From Sphingobacterium sp. SYP-B4668 (GTDB taxonomy: Bacteria; Bacteroidota; Bacteroidia; Sphingobacteriales; Sphingobacteriaceae), in assembly GCF_027627455.1 (NCBI RefSeq), contig NZ_CP115483.1, forward strand, positions 2,914,001 to 2,978,000: a stretch of 64,000 bases of DNA, given 5' to 3'. Within the stretch, counting starts at the first letter, position 1, and each line of letters starts with the position of its first letter. Both the position numbers and the translations under genes were made by a program. This document shows, piece by piece, positions 1-6,754 of this stretch. The notes under the pieces are model-generated. The model was given only the letters and a program-made list of their open reading frames with translations. It made no database searches and was not told the DNA's origin.

Positions 1-48
1 AAGTGGTCCCTTCATTGTTTATTAAGATTCATTGTAAAGAGAGGTAGA

Positions 49-64
49 TCCGCCCATTGGCGGA
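49..64. repeat. Short palindrome TCCGCC-N4-GGCGGA
   Basis: A perfect 6-bp inverted repeat (TCCGCC / GGCGGA) around a 4-nt spacer. The same arms and spacer length occur at 12976-12991. Both lie between genes, so this may be a dispersed palindromic element or part of a hairpin near a gene end. Function is not known from the sequence. Confidence 0.4.
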
Positions 65-128
65 CAACATGTCGACATCTTCTTTGCTCTCTTAAACAAA
101 TATAGAGGCTGAATGTTATAAAAGGAAT

Positions 129-626
129 ATGGAACTAAGTAAAGCTTTTCAGCAAGTAACAAGCGAATTCATAGCGCTAATGGATACATTGGACGAAAAT
201 GAATTGAATAGGAAACCCAACGAGGGAGGTTGGTCTCCTGGACAGGTCGGCGATCATATATACAGGTCTTATGCCTCTGCAGGAACGATGGCCGGACGTA
301 CTGGACCGACTTACCGTGAACCAGATGAAAAGGTACCGTCCATTAAAGCGATATTCACAGACTTTACTACGCAGATGGAGTCTCCTGTAGCGGTATTGCC
401 TTCGGAGAAACATCTTGACAAACACCTGTTAATGACAGGTCTCCGTAATCGTACGGCGCAGATGATAGCGATAATCAATACCAGAGACCTCTCGGCCACT
501 TGCCTTGATTTTGCGATTCCGGAGTATGGTCCCTTTACGGGGATGGAATGGGGTTGGTTCAACACCTACCATACACAGCGCCATCTGCATCAATTAAAGA
601 ATATCATCTCGTCAATCAAAAGTTAA
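129..626 (+). CDS. DinB-like metal-dependent four-helix protein
   Basis: A 165-residue protein with the layout of the DinB/YfiT superfamily, small four-helix bundles that bind a divalent metal through three histidines. The first histidine is in the GDHIYRS segment near residue 43, and the C-terminal pair is in HTQRHLHQ near residues 148-153, the usual spacing. The N-terminal NEGGWSPGQVGDHI segment is the typical 'W-S-x-x-x-x-x-x-H' signature. Members include bacillithiol/mycothiol-type transferases and many of unknown activity; no substrate can be assigned. It stands alone, followed by a degenerate region (pseudogene at 755). The ATG at 129 is preceded by AAGGAAT, a passable ribosome site. 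Confidence 0.8.
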   Translation: MELSKAFQQVTSEFIALMDTLDENELNRKPNEGGWSPGQVGDHIYRSYASAGTMAGRTGPTYREPDEKVPSIKAIFTDFTTQMESPVAVLPSEKHLDKHLLMTGLRNRTAQMIAIINTRDLSATCLDFAIPEYGPFTGMEWGWFNTYHTQRHLHQLKNIISSIKS

Positions 627-754
627 TGATGCCCGATTTCACCTATTACAGATTACTACAAAACAACAGATAGGGAGAGGTTGAAACCTTCAAGTTAATT
701 CGTCAAATTTGTAAAGAGATGACAGGCTTTATAATACAAATACGGAGCAACCTA

Positions 755-1010
755 CGGTATAAATGGGTTGATAAAGTGATAAGAAAATGGCGATAGCTTG
801 AAGTTTTTATACTTTTGGGGACATACCATCAAACATAAGTAAGACATTGGAAAATTCTGCTTCAGCCAATGGTTTGAATCGTTATTCGTAGAGAGGGTAT
901 AACTTAATAGAACGGTCGAACACTGGATGATGGCCATAAGGCTTTGCTATTTGGAGATAACGAGTGCTTTAATCGCAATAATCTCTGCTTATAATTTAGC
1001 CACAAACAGT
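755..1010 (+). pseudogene. Degenerate NADAR-family (YbiA/RibX-like) gene
   Basis: Reading three forward frames in turn gives pieces that line up with the NADAR fold (N-glycosidases of the YbiA family). Frame starting at 755: RYKWVDKVIR. After a shift near 785: LKFLYFWGHTIKHK, an in-frame TAA at 840, then DIGKFCFSQWFESLFVE, a TAA at 900, then NRTVEHWMMA. After a shift near 935: HKALLFGDNECFNR, followed by another shift near 977. The family hallmarks FWGH, C-x-SQW, x-x-EHWMMA-x-KALLFGD are all present in order and spacing. At least two stops and two or three frameshifts make it non-functional. Nothing else supports a gene in the 627-1042 gap. The family call is from recall of the motif pattern, not a search. 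Confidence 0.7.
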
Positions 1011-1042
1011 ATTACAAATATTATGTAAAGTAAAATTACGCT

Positions 1043-1768
1043 ATGTTAATACCTACCATACACGGACTTATTGAACGACGGATACTTGTGAACTATGTTG
1101 CTGATCCACAAATCGTAGAAAAGATCCTCCCCTCTCCTTTTAGGCCGAAATTGTACAACAACAAGGCCATTGTTGGTATCTGCTTAATCCGTCTTAAGAA
1201 TATCAAGCCGAAGGGCATGCCTGATTTTTTGGGGATAAGTTCTGAAAATGGAGCTCATCGGATTGCTGTCGAATGGGAAGATGCCGACGGAGAGACAAGA
1301 GAGGGTGTTTATATACCGAGACGCGACACCAATTTAAGGGCCAATGCATGTGTTGGCGGAAGGATATTTCCGGGAAAGCACCATTACGCAGACTTTAATA
1401 TACGGGAATCGAATGGCTACTACCACTTGGATTTCATAAGTTCGGACAATACAACCATCGAGATTGATGCCCAACTTTCTGAAGCTTTCAGTACAGAATC
1501 CATATTTCAATCTTTGGAAAACGTATCTGCATTCTTTGCGAGTGGCTCAATGGGCTACTCCCCCAATGGCAGCTCATTCGATGGTCTGAAACTAGAAACA
1601 TATAATTGGGAAGTAAAGCCATTGGAAGTAGTCCATGTGAAGTCAAGCTTCTTTGATGATAATAGGGTCTTTCCGGAAGGGAGTATCAAATTTGATAATG
1701 CACTGCTAATGGAAAATATCGAGCATGAATGGAAGTCTTTGAAGTCGATTTCATGTATTAAGCTATAA
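1043..1768 (+). CDS. DUF2071/YqjF-like (acetoacetate decarboxylase fold) protein
   Basis: A 241-residue cytoplasmic protein with no signal peptide. It has the pattern of the DUF2071 (COG2071) family: IP-x-I-x-G-x-I-x-RR-I-LVNY at the start, LPSPFRP near residue 31, VGICLIRLKNI, SSENGAHRIAVEW near 66, GVYIPRRDTN near 88, GGRIFPGKHH near 105 and a DGLKLETYNWEVKPLEV segment followed by SSFFDD near 200. The family shares the acetoacetate-decarboxylase-like barrel, but its reaction is unknown and no function can be assigned. It is a single gene whose stop is only about 30 bp before the 161-bp repeat. The ATG at 1043 fits the conserved N-terminus. Confidence 0.8.
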   Translation: MLIPTIHGLIERRILVNYVADPQIVEKILPSPFRPKLYNNKAIVGICLIRLKNIKPKGMPDFLGISSENGAHRIAVEWEDADGETREGVYIPRRDTNLRANACVGGRIFPGKHHYADFNIRESNGYYHLDFISSDNTTIEIDAQLSEAFSTESIFQSLENVSAFFASGSMGYSPNGSSFDGLKLETYNWEVKPLEVVHVKSSFFDDNRVFPEGSIKFDNALLMENIEHEWKSLKSISCIKL

Positions 1769-1799
1769 AACATATGGGGATTTAAGAATAGGAAAGCGG

Positions 1800-1960
1800 A
1801 AATACTTAAACTACGCTCGATATGTTACCTACACAGAGATGCTGAATTAAATTCAGCATGACGATATAAATTCAGCATGACGCTATCTTCTTTGCAAATA
1901 CTTAAAACTATGCTCGATGTGATACTACATAGAGATGCTGAATTAAATTCAGCATGACGA
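1800..1960. repeat. 161-bp direct repeat, copy A (TTCAGCATGACG palindromic units)
   Basis: Copy A of a 161-bp repeat matched base for base, apart from two differences near 1819 and 1826, by 3861-4021. Within it are tandem units of about 88 bp, each containing the palindrome GCTGAATTAAATTCAGC followed by ATGACG. The reverse complement would translate as RHAEFNSAS, the junk-peptide signature of a repeat common in Bacteroidota and Chlorobi genomes. It is not coding. Together with copy B it brackets the TlpA-like and membrane-protein genes in direct orientation. Confidence 0.85.
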
Positions 1961-2000
1961 CATTTTCTTTGCAACCTAAAAATAATACCCGTTAAGGGCT

Positions 2001-2087
2001 ATGCTTGCCAAGGACTTAGAGTCATTATATGATGCGGAAATGAAAGATCTAAGCAAGCTGGGACTTTTCGAGAGTGGTGTCAGTTAA
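2001..2087 (+). pseudogene. Possible 3' remnant of an unidentified gene
   Basis: A 28-codon forward stretch from ATG 2001 to TAA 2085-2087, opening MLAKDLESLYDAEMKDLSKL, has ordinary protein-like composition (heptad-like, charged) and ends 8 bp into the 3' end of the convergent TlpA-like gene. It looks more like the tail of a longer gene truncated by the adjacent repeat than a real small protein. I do not recognise the family. The bases 1961-2000 between it and the repeat hold nothing else visible. Confidence 0.25.
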
Positions 2088-3189
2088 GCTGCTCCTTAAT
2101 CACTGTAACGTAGTTCGGTAGATTGAGACGTGAGGTAATTACCTCCACATATTTGTCATAGCTATCCTTGTCATAACCTTTGAATATCTTTACTGCTTGA
2201 CCTTCACGATTTGTAAATACTACAAATGGAATCGATGTCAAACTGTATTTGGCTTCAAGGAGTAGCAATTGACCCTCGTTTATCTTGTATCTTGGCCACT
2301 CTATAGGAAATCTATTTATAAATTGTCGCCATACGGTCGAGTCTTCATCAATAGACACACTGGATATACTGAATCGTTTTTCATCTTTGAATTGCTCATG
2401 CAATTTCTTCAGTAGGGGGATTTCCTTGATACAGGGGCCACAATAGCTGGCTTCAAACACCACCATATTCAAATCGGTCTTCGTCTCAACATCGGTGACC
2501 TGAACTCCGGAAAGGTCTGAAACCTTAACAGGGATGAGATGCTCTGACAGTTTATACTCAATAAAATTATTGATTTGTGAACCCAGATATGTAAGCTGTA
2601 CCTCAGGGTCGAATGCGTCATATAAGCTTTTCAAATCACGAACTTCAATCCCAAATCTTGAATAGTATAACATCGACATTAGGTGATTGGAATTCGTGTT
2701 GTCATCTATTAGACTTTTTATCGCTTTAACAGATTTCTCAACTTTAGCATCAGAAAAAGAAGAAGCTCCATCATATCTGAAAAGAAGTAAATTCTCTTTG
2801 GGATTGTCAATATTGACAATCAGGTTATTTCCGCTTAACAATTTTTCTTTCCCCCCATCTATCACCGTTGCATATTTCTCGAGGCTGAATGACGTCCAGT
2901 ATTTGTCTTTCTCTGGTTTGGGGAATATTAAAAAATCAAATTCATCTCGATCTCCTATTTTGAATATGATGGAATAAACATCAAATCTTTTCGGACTTGG
3001 TATCTCAAATTTGAACTTATTATCTTGAACAATAGTAGAATCTTTAAATCCAAATATATTGGTCAAATAAACGATTTGGCCATCCTCAAGTGCTATATTC
3101 CTGCCCTCAACTTTGTACGGACTGCCTTTTTGAGAACAGGCAATCAATGAGAAACAGAATAAAAGTGTGTAGTATAGATACTTTATCAT
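2080..3189 (-). CDS. TlpA-like thiol-disulfide lipoprotein (DUF4369 + thioredoxin)
   Basis: A 369-residue lipoprotein. The signal peptide ends in a lipobox with Cys18 (SLIAC). Residues 25-125 look like the DUF4369 beta-domain that often precedes TlpA domains in Bacteroidota. Residues about 215-360 form a thioredoxin fold with the active site YCGPC (Cys250 and Cys253) and the cis-proline region SIPFVVF. Such proteins reduce or isomerise disulfides in the periplasm, for example in cytochrome maturation or redox defence; the partner is unknown. It is transcribed divergently from nothing nearby and lies upstream of 3264 on the same strand's 3' side. It sits inside the block bracketed by the 161-bp direct repeats. 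Confidence 0.85.
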   Translation of the reverse strand: MIKYLYYTLLFCFSLIACSQKGSPYKVEGRNIALEDGQIVYLTNIFGFKDSTIVQDNKFKFEIPSPKRFDVYSIIFKIGDRDEFDFLIFPKPEKDKYWTSFSLEKYATVIDGGKEKLLSGNNLIVNIDNPKENLLLFRYDGASSFSDAKVEKSVKAIKSLIDDNTNSNHLMSMLYYSRFGIEVRDLKSLYDAFDPEVQLTYLGSQINNFIEYKLSEHLIPVKVSDLSGVQVTDVETKTDLNMVVFEASYCGPCIKEIPLLKKLHEQFKDEKRFSISSVSIDEDSTVWRQFINRFPIEWPRYKINEGQLLLLEAKYSLTSIPFVVFTNREGQAVKIFKGYDKDSYDKYVEVITSRLNLPNYVTVIKEQLN

Positions 3190-3263
3190 AATAGTGGTAG
3201 TACATGGCTGAAATTCATTTCCAAACCTCTATAAATCTACAAATTATCGTGTAGACTTAGATG

Positions 3264-3818
3264 CTACTTAGGAGGAAAGGTTTTCATCACGGTATGCTTT
3301 ACCAAGTGTGGATGATGTTTCTTCAGCTCATCCCGGAACTCTTCCAGACCATACAGCATTCCGCTAATACGAATACTACCGCCCCCCGTTCCATACAAGA
3401 CTATTTGATGCATAAATCTGTCATAACGCGCTTCCGTGATGTCGGACCAATTCAACTCGGCAGCGACACCCCATGCATTAATAACCTTGACCCTTGCATC
3501 ATTGATGAATACCCGGTGCTTAAAGTGTAAACCTAAATAATATATGGAAATGTATCCAAATAGACCTGCAAAAAGCATAATAAATGTGGCAATGACCCAT
3601 ATATTGTCTCCTTCCTCTGGTTCGGAGACGAATACCATCGCTAGAACAAAAGCACACAAAATAGCACTAGAAGCTCCGAAAAAAGCGAAAACAAAAGGAT
3701 TGCTCAATACCCTATCTCCTTCGGCATTGATCCTGACAGTACGAGAATGGCGATTGGCCAGCCAATAAATAGCCCCTATCAATATAAACGTGAAGAAAAC
3801 AGTGAAACCAATATTCAT
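3264..3818 (-). CDS. Inner-membrane protein with C-terminal PH-like domain
   Basis: A 184-residue protein with three hydrophobic segments: residues about 5-20, 43-67 and 75-98. They are followed by a soluble C-terminal domain of about 80 residues with the beta-rich pattern of bacterial PH-like (YdbT/DUF304-type) domains, including INDARVKVINAWG and a W-S-D-I-T-E-A motif near residue 128. No catalytic motif is visible. No specific role can be given. It is on the same strand as the TlpA-like gene with a 74-bp gap, so the two may share a transcript. Both lie between the 161-bp repeats. Confidence 0.55.
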   Translation of the reverse strand: MNIGFTVFFTFILIGAIYWLANRHSRTVRINAEGDRVLSNPFVFAFFGASSAILCAFVLAMVFVSEPEEGDNIWVIATFIMLFAGLFGYISIYYLGLHFKHRVFINDARVKVINAWGVAAELNWSDITEARYDRFMHQIVLYGTGGGSIRISGMLYGLEEFRDELKKHHPHLVKHTVMKTFPPK

Positions 3819-3860
3819 ATTGTAAAGATAGTAACTATACTTATCTTGTAAAGCAATGAA

Positions 3861-4040
3861 AAATACTTAAACTACGCTCTATATGATACCTACACAGAGA
3901 TGCTGAATTAAATTCAGCATGACGATATAAATTCAGCATGACGCTATCTTCTTTGCAAATACTTAAAACTATGCTCGATGTGATACTACATAGAGATGCT
4001 GAATTAAATTCAGCATGACGATATAAATTCAGCATGACGA
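3861..4040. repeat. 161-bp direct repeat, copy B, plus an extra palindromic half-unit
   Basis: Copy B (3861-4021) has the same orientation as 1800-1960 and about 159 of 161 bases identical. It runs on for a further half-unit (ATATAAATTCAGCATGACG) to 4040. The repeat reaches into the 3' end of the neighbouring GNAT gene: the stop codon (4029-4031) and the last few codons of that gene lie in repeat sequence. A 64-residue reverse-strand reading frame across this copy (RHAEFNSAS twice) is a by-product of the repeat, not a gene. Confidence 0.85.
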
Positions 4041-4667
4041 TATGGACCTGATGCCATATGTCTGGACCAGGTACTTATCTATCGCTTCCCACTCGTCATC
4101 AATAATACTGAAAACATAGAATCCCTTGCTTGGTCCGTATGACTGGATAGAATAGTTCCTTAATAACCCTTCACAGGTGGCGCCCAATTTTTTCAAACTT
4201 GAGGCTGAACGCTGATTCTCGAAATCGACCATGAATTGGACTCTTCTCAAGCCTTTATCAAAACAGTATTTGAGCATAAGGTGTTTAACAAAATAATTGA
4301 TACCTGTCCCCTGCCAAGCTTCTCCAAGCCAAGTCCAACCGATTTCAATTCTCTTTTGCGAAAAATCCACCGAACCAAACTGGGTGATTCCGGCTATTTT
4401 ATGGGTATGTTTATCGATGATGACAAATGGGTAATTGCGCTTTTGATCTCTCCAGGATAGACAAATCTGAATGTACTGCTCGACGTCCTCTCTGTTCTTA
4501 ACCCGACGGCCATACTCCCAAAGACGGTCTGAAAAGCTAATGGCGACCAAACTTTCTAAATCTTGACTATGGAGAGGCCTTAATAATACGTTGTTATTTT
4601 CTAAAATAATGTCTGATTTAAAGAACTGCTCGTTTCCGAAATCGTCTTTCACACCGATAGCACTCAT
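4029..4667 (-). CDS. GNAT N-acetyltransferase (RimJ/RimL type)
   Basis: A 212-residue acetyltransferase. The order LRPLHSQDLESLVAI (near 30), the NYPFVIIDKHTHKIAGITQF strand (near 95), IEIGWTWLGEAWQGTGIN (the acetyl-CoA loop region near 125) and RRVQFMVDFENQRSASSLKKLG (near 160) is typical of RimJ/RimL-like enzymes that acetylate N-termini or small amines with acetyl-CoA. The substrate is unknown. The acetyl-CoA loop reads GEAWQGTG rather than the strict Q/R-x-x-G-x-G/A. The last four residues (ISSC) and the stop come from the adjacent palindromic repeat, so the original C-terminus may have been altered. Confidence 0.85.
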   Translation of the reverse strand: MSAIGVKDDFGNEQFFKSDIILENNNVLLRPLHSQDLESLVAISFSDRLWEYGRRVKNREDVEQYIQICLSWRDQKRNYPFVIIDKHTHKIAGITQFGSVDFSQKRIEIGWTWLGEAWQGTGINYFVKHLMLKYCFDKGLRRVQFMVDFENQRSASSLKKLGATCEGLLRNYSIQSYGPSKGFYVFSIIDDEWEAIDKYLVQTYGIRSISSC

Positions 4668-4749
4668 AAAAAACTATAATTTGTACGTCAATAATACACA
4701 ATTATACGTTTTTTCGTAAGAGACAGCAACCAAACAGCGATAAATGGGT

Positions 4750-4943
4750 CTGCAGCTCTTGTGCAAATCAGCAGCGCCCTAACTTCGAACATTCTTCGGA
4801 TGGGCTATAGCCTCCGTCCTACATTTGTCCTCCCCATGTCCTACAGCGGCCCTACTCCAGTAGGACATGGGGAGGACATTACTGGGGAAAAGGGCGAAGG
4901 TGGCCAGTAGTTGGTCCGAAGAATGGGCGAAGAGCCCAAGCTG
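4750..4943. repeat. Nested inverted repeat (large hairpin) upstream of sigma gene
   Basis: The core is a perfect 19-bp inverted repeat, 4826-4844 against 4860-4878, with a 15-nt loop. It is enclosed by a second inverted pair, CATTCTTCGGA (4790-4800) and TCCGAAGAATG (4915-4925), and by weaker outer similarity (AGCTCTT / AAGAGC). No protein-coding signal is visible in 4668-5058. It could be a small non-autonomous element, a terminator cluster or a structured leader. It ends about 115 bp before the sigma factor start. Confidence 0.6.
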
Positions 4944-5009
4944 TCAGTTCTGATTTTTTAGAGGATATTCTAATGTCGATTTCTTTTAATTTGTTTAAAA
5001 TAATGTACA

Positions 5010-5019
5010 TTCGCTTACG
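5010..5019 (+). promoter_or_regulatory. TTCGCTTACG motif upstream of the sigma gene
   Basis: The decamer TTCGCTTACG lies 39 bp before the sigma factor ATG. It recurs at 5625-5634, 45 bp before the anti-sigma ATG. Two identical decamers at similar distance from the two regulatory genes could be an autoregulatory promoter element, but similar strings also occur elsewhere by chance (for example near 55708 inside a gene). Confidence 0.25.
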
Positions 5020-5058
5020 GTAACAAGGCGATTGGAGTCGATTAGATACTGCAGAAGA

Positions 5059-5613
5059 ATGAACGTAGAGCAAGAATATATAAAGAAACTTTCCGAAGGA
5101 GATAAACATGCTTTCGACGCACTTTTTTTGTTGTATTACCCCAAAATCAAGGCTTTCATATATGGCTTTGTCAAGAATGAAGACGATACTTCGGATCTGG
5201 CTCAAGATGCATTTATCAGGGTATGGAATAATCGCGTAAACCTGACGAAGGTTGATTCTTTTGGGGCTTACTTGTTCAAAATCGCAAAGAACATCATTTT
5301 TGATTTTTTCCGTCGTAAATCTCTTTACGAGAAGTATGCGCTACAAGAAGTGCAGATGAACGTCGAAGAAATCTCTTGGGAACTTAATGATGTATTGGAT
5401 GCCAAAGAATTGGAAATCCTAATCTATGCGTTAGTCGACAAAATGCCCGAAAAAAGACAGGCCGTCTTTAAAATGAGTCGGAACCAACGACTATCTAATG
5501 AGGAGATTTCAGAGCAATTGGGTATTAGCAAACGTACCGTGGAAACCCACATTTCCAGTGCTTTAAAGGAACTTCGCAAATTTATATCCTCTATCCAAGC
5601 AATTATTTTATAA
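5059..5613 (+). CDS. ECF RNA polymerase sigma factor (FecI type), locus 1
   Basis: A sigma-70 family extracytoplasmic-function factor of about 184 residues. Region 2 includes AFDALFLLYYPKIKAFIYG and the DLAQDAFIRVWNNR helix; region 4 includes MPEKRQAVFKMSR and the helix-turn-helix LSNEEISEQLGISKRTVETHIS. It would direct RNA polymerase to the following uptake genes when released by its anti-sigma partner. I chose the ATG at 5059; the frame opens with a TTG at 5032, but that extension has no family support. The anti-sigma gene follows after 66 bp, then SusC and SusD, the standard cis-regulated arrangement. Confidence 0.9.
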   Translation: MNVEQEYIKKLSEGDKHAFDALFLLYYPKIKAFIYGFVKNEDDTSDLAQDAFIRVWNNRVNLTKVDSFGAYLFKIAKNIIFDFFRRKSLYEKYALQEVQMNVEEISWELNDVLDAKELEILIYALVDKMPEKRQAVFKMSRNQRLSNEEISEQLGISKRTVETHISSALKELRKFISSIQAIIL

Positions 5614-5624
5614 AAAATTAACTT

Positions 5625-5634
5625 TTCGCTTACG
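5625..5634 (+). promoter_or_regulatory. TTCGCTTACG motif upstream of the anti-sigma gene
   Basis: Second copy of the decamer found at 5010-5019, here in the 66-bp gap between sigma and anti-sigma genes, with T instead of G after it. A possible internal or autoregulatory promoter element; supported only by the repeat of the motif. Confidence 0.22.
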
Positions 5635-5679
5635 TGTATCGCTGGCTTTGAACGTCTATTACCTTAGAAAGCCTAGAAT

Positions 5680-6660
5680 ATGAACAAGTTTTATAAGTTA
5701 ATTAGTTTCTATTTCAAAAGTAAACATTCGGACAAAGTAGAAAATCTATTTGGGCGCTGGCTTATTGAGGATGCTGAGAGCGAGCAGAAGGCACAGGCCA
5801 TGGAAGCGTTGTGGAACGAAGTGAACGCGCAAGCGGATGATACGACACTGCAAGACTTGGAGCGTATACATGCGAAAATCGATTCGTTTGTTCCTCAAAG
5901 AAGACCGTCCTTGGCTTTGCGCCTCGGGAAAGTTGCCGCAATGATAGCAATGCCGTTGCTATTTTCGTGGGCAACATACCATTATACGAAGGAGTATTAC
6001 ATCACTAATTCGGCAATGATCGAAATGGCAACAGCCTATGGTGAAAGTAAGCAAATAGTGCTGCCGGATGGTACATCGGTCTGGCTGAGTCCAGGCTCCA
6101 CCCTCACCTATCCTAAATTATTCTTGGGCAAGGAGCGGAATGTTTCTCTGAATGGAGAGGCAATTTTTAAAGTAGCCAAAGATCCTAATAAGCGCCTTAT
6201 CGTAAAAACCAACAATATAGAAGTGGAGGCATTAGGCACCGTATTCAGTGTGGTGGGATACCGTGATCTATCGAAAACGACAGTGACACTCGAGGAAGGA
6301 AAAGTCCGGGTAGGGATACACGCTGATAAGCCTACTTCGCTGATTCTTGCTCCGAATGAACAAGTGACCTACGATTCAAAAGGTGGAGATATAGTGCGAC
6401 GAAAAGTAAATGCTGAACGCATGGCATTGCGCAAAGATCGTTACCTGGTCTTTCAGGAAGCATCACTAGTCGAGATATTACACGCTATTGAAAAGAAACA
6501 TGGAGTGGTATTTAATTATGACTACACGAAATATGAGAACCGATTTTTCACCTTAAAATTTACACCCGATGAAAGTTTAGAAAGTATGCTGGAGGTCTTG
6601 AGTGAAGTAAACAAGGATTTCCATTTTAAAATAAAGGACAAAACTATTTTTGTTTTTTAG
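5680..6660 (+). CDS. FecR-family anti-sigma factor, locus 1
   Basis: A 326-residue transmembrane anti-sigma protein. The cytoplasmic N-terminus (1-85) would hold the sigma factor; one membrane helix lies near residues 85-102. The periplasmic FecR domain (about 118-215) contains QIVLPDGTSVWLSPGSTLTY, NVSLNGEAIFKVAKD and VEALGTVFSVV. The C-terminal DUF4974 domain (about 255-326) contains LVEILHAIEKKHGVVFNYD. The periplasmic part would receive the signal from the STN domain of the downstream SusC. The N-terminal domain is somewhat short compared with the other two FecR proteins in this window. Confidence 0.9.
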   Translation: MNKFYKLISFYFKSKHSDKVENLFGRWLIEDAESEQKAQAMEALWNEVNAQADDTTLQDLERIHAKIDSFVPQRRPSLALRLGKVAAMIAMPLLFSWATYHYTKEYYITNSAMIEMATAYGESKQIVLPDGTSVWLSPGSTLTYPKLFLGKERNVSLNGEAIFKVAKDPNKRLIVKTNNIEVEALGTVFSVVGYRDLSKTTVTLEEGKVRVGIHADKPTSLILAPNEQVTYDSKGGDIVRRKVNAERMALRKDRYLVFQEASLVEILHAIEKKHGVVFNYDYTKYENRFFTLKFTPDESLESMLEVLSEVNKDFHFKIKDKTIFVF

Positions 6661-6689
6661 ATCGTTAGTATAAACCCATTATGACCTTG

Positions 6690-6714
6690 CTGCTATACTT
6701 GCACCGTATAGCAG
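6690..6714. promoter_or_regulatory. 9-bp inverted repeat between anti-sigma and SusC genes
   Basis: CTGCTATAC (6690-6698) and GTATAGCAG (6706-6714) are perfect inverted arms around a 7-nt loop, in the 94-bp gap before the SusC start. There is no following T-run, so it could be an operator or a transcript-processing hairpin that separates regulator from transporter expression rather than a full terminator. Confidence 0.4.
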
Positions 6715-6754
6715 TGAAATAGTACCCAATTATTTAAAACTTAAAACGCAGCTA

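Noticed and set aside
752..937. Reverse-strand 61-codon frame
   Set aside because: It lies across the forward-strand NADAR pseudogene and shows no family pattern; the forward reading explains the sequence.
3841..4035. Reverse-strand 64-codon frame with RHAEFNSAS twice
   Set aside because: It is the translation of the palindromic repeat (copy B), has internal duplication and no protein-like context.
1800..4040. CRISPR array or tandem-repeat array
   Set aside because: Only a few units of unequal length with no unique spacers of constant size and no cas genes; it is a palindromic dispersed repeat.
4750..4943. Insertion sequence with terminal inverted repeats
   Set aside because: There is no transposase frame inside and no clear target-site duplication, so only an inverted repeat is claimed.
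4879..5205. Reverse-strand 108-codon frame
   Set aside because: It overlaps the sigma factor coding region and the upstream hairpin, and shows no known motif.
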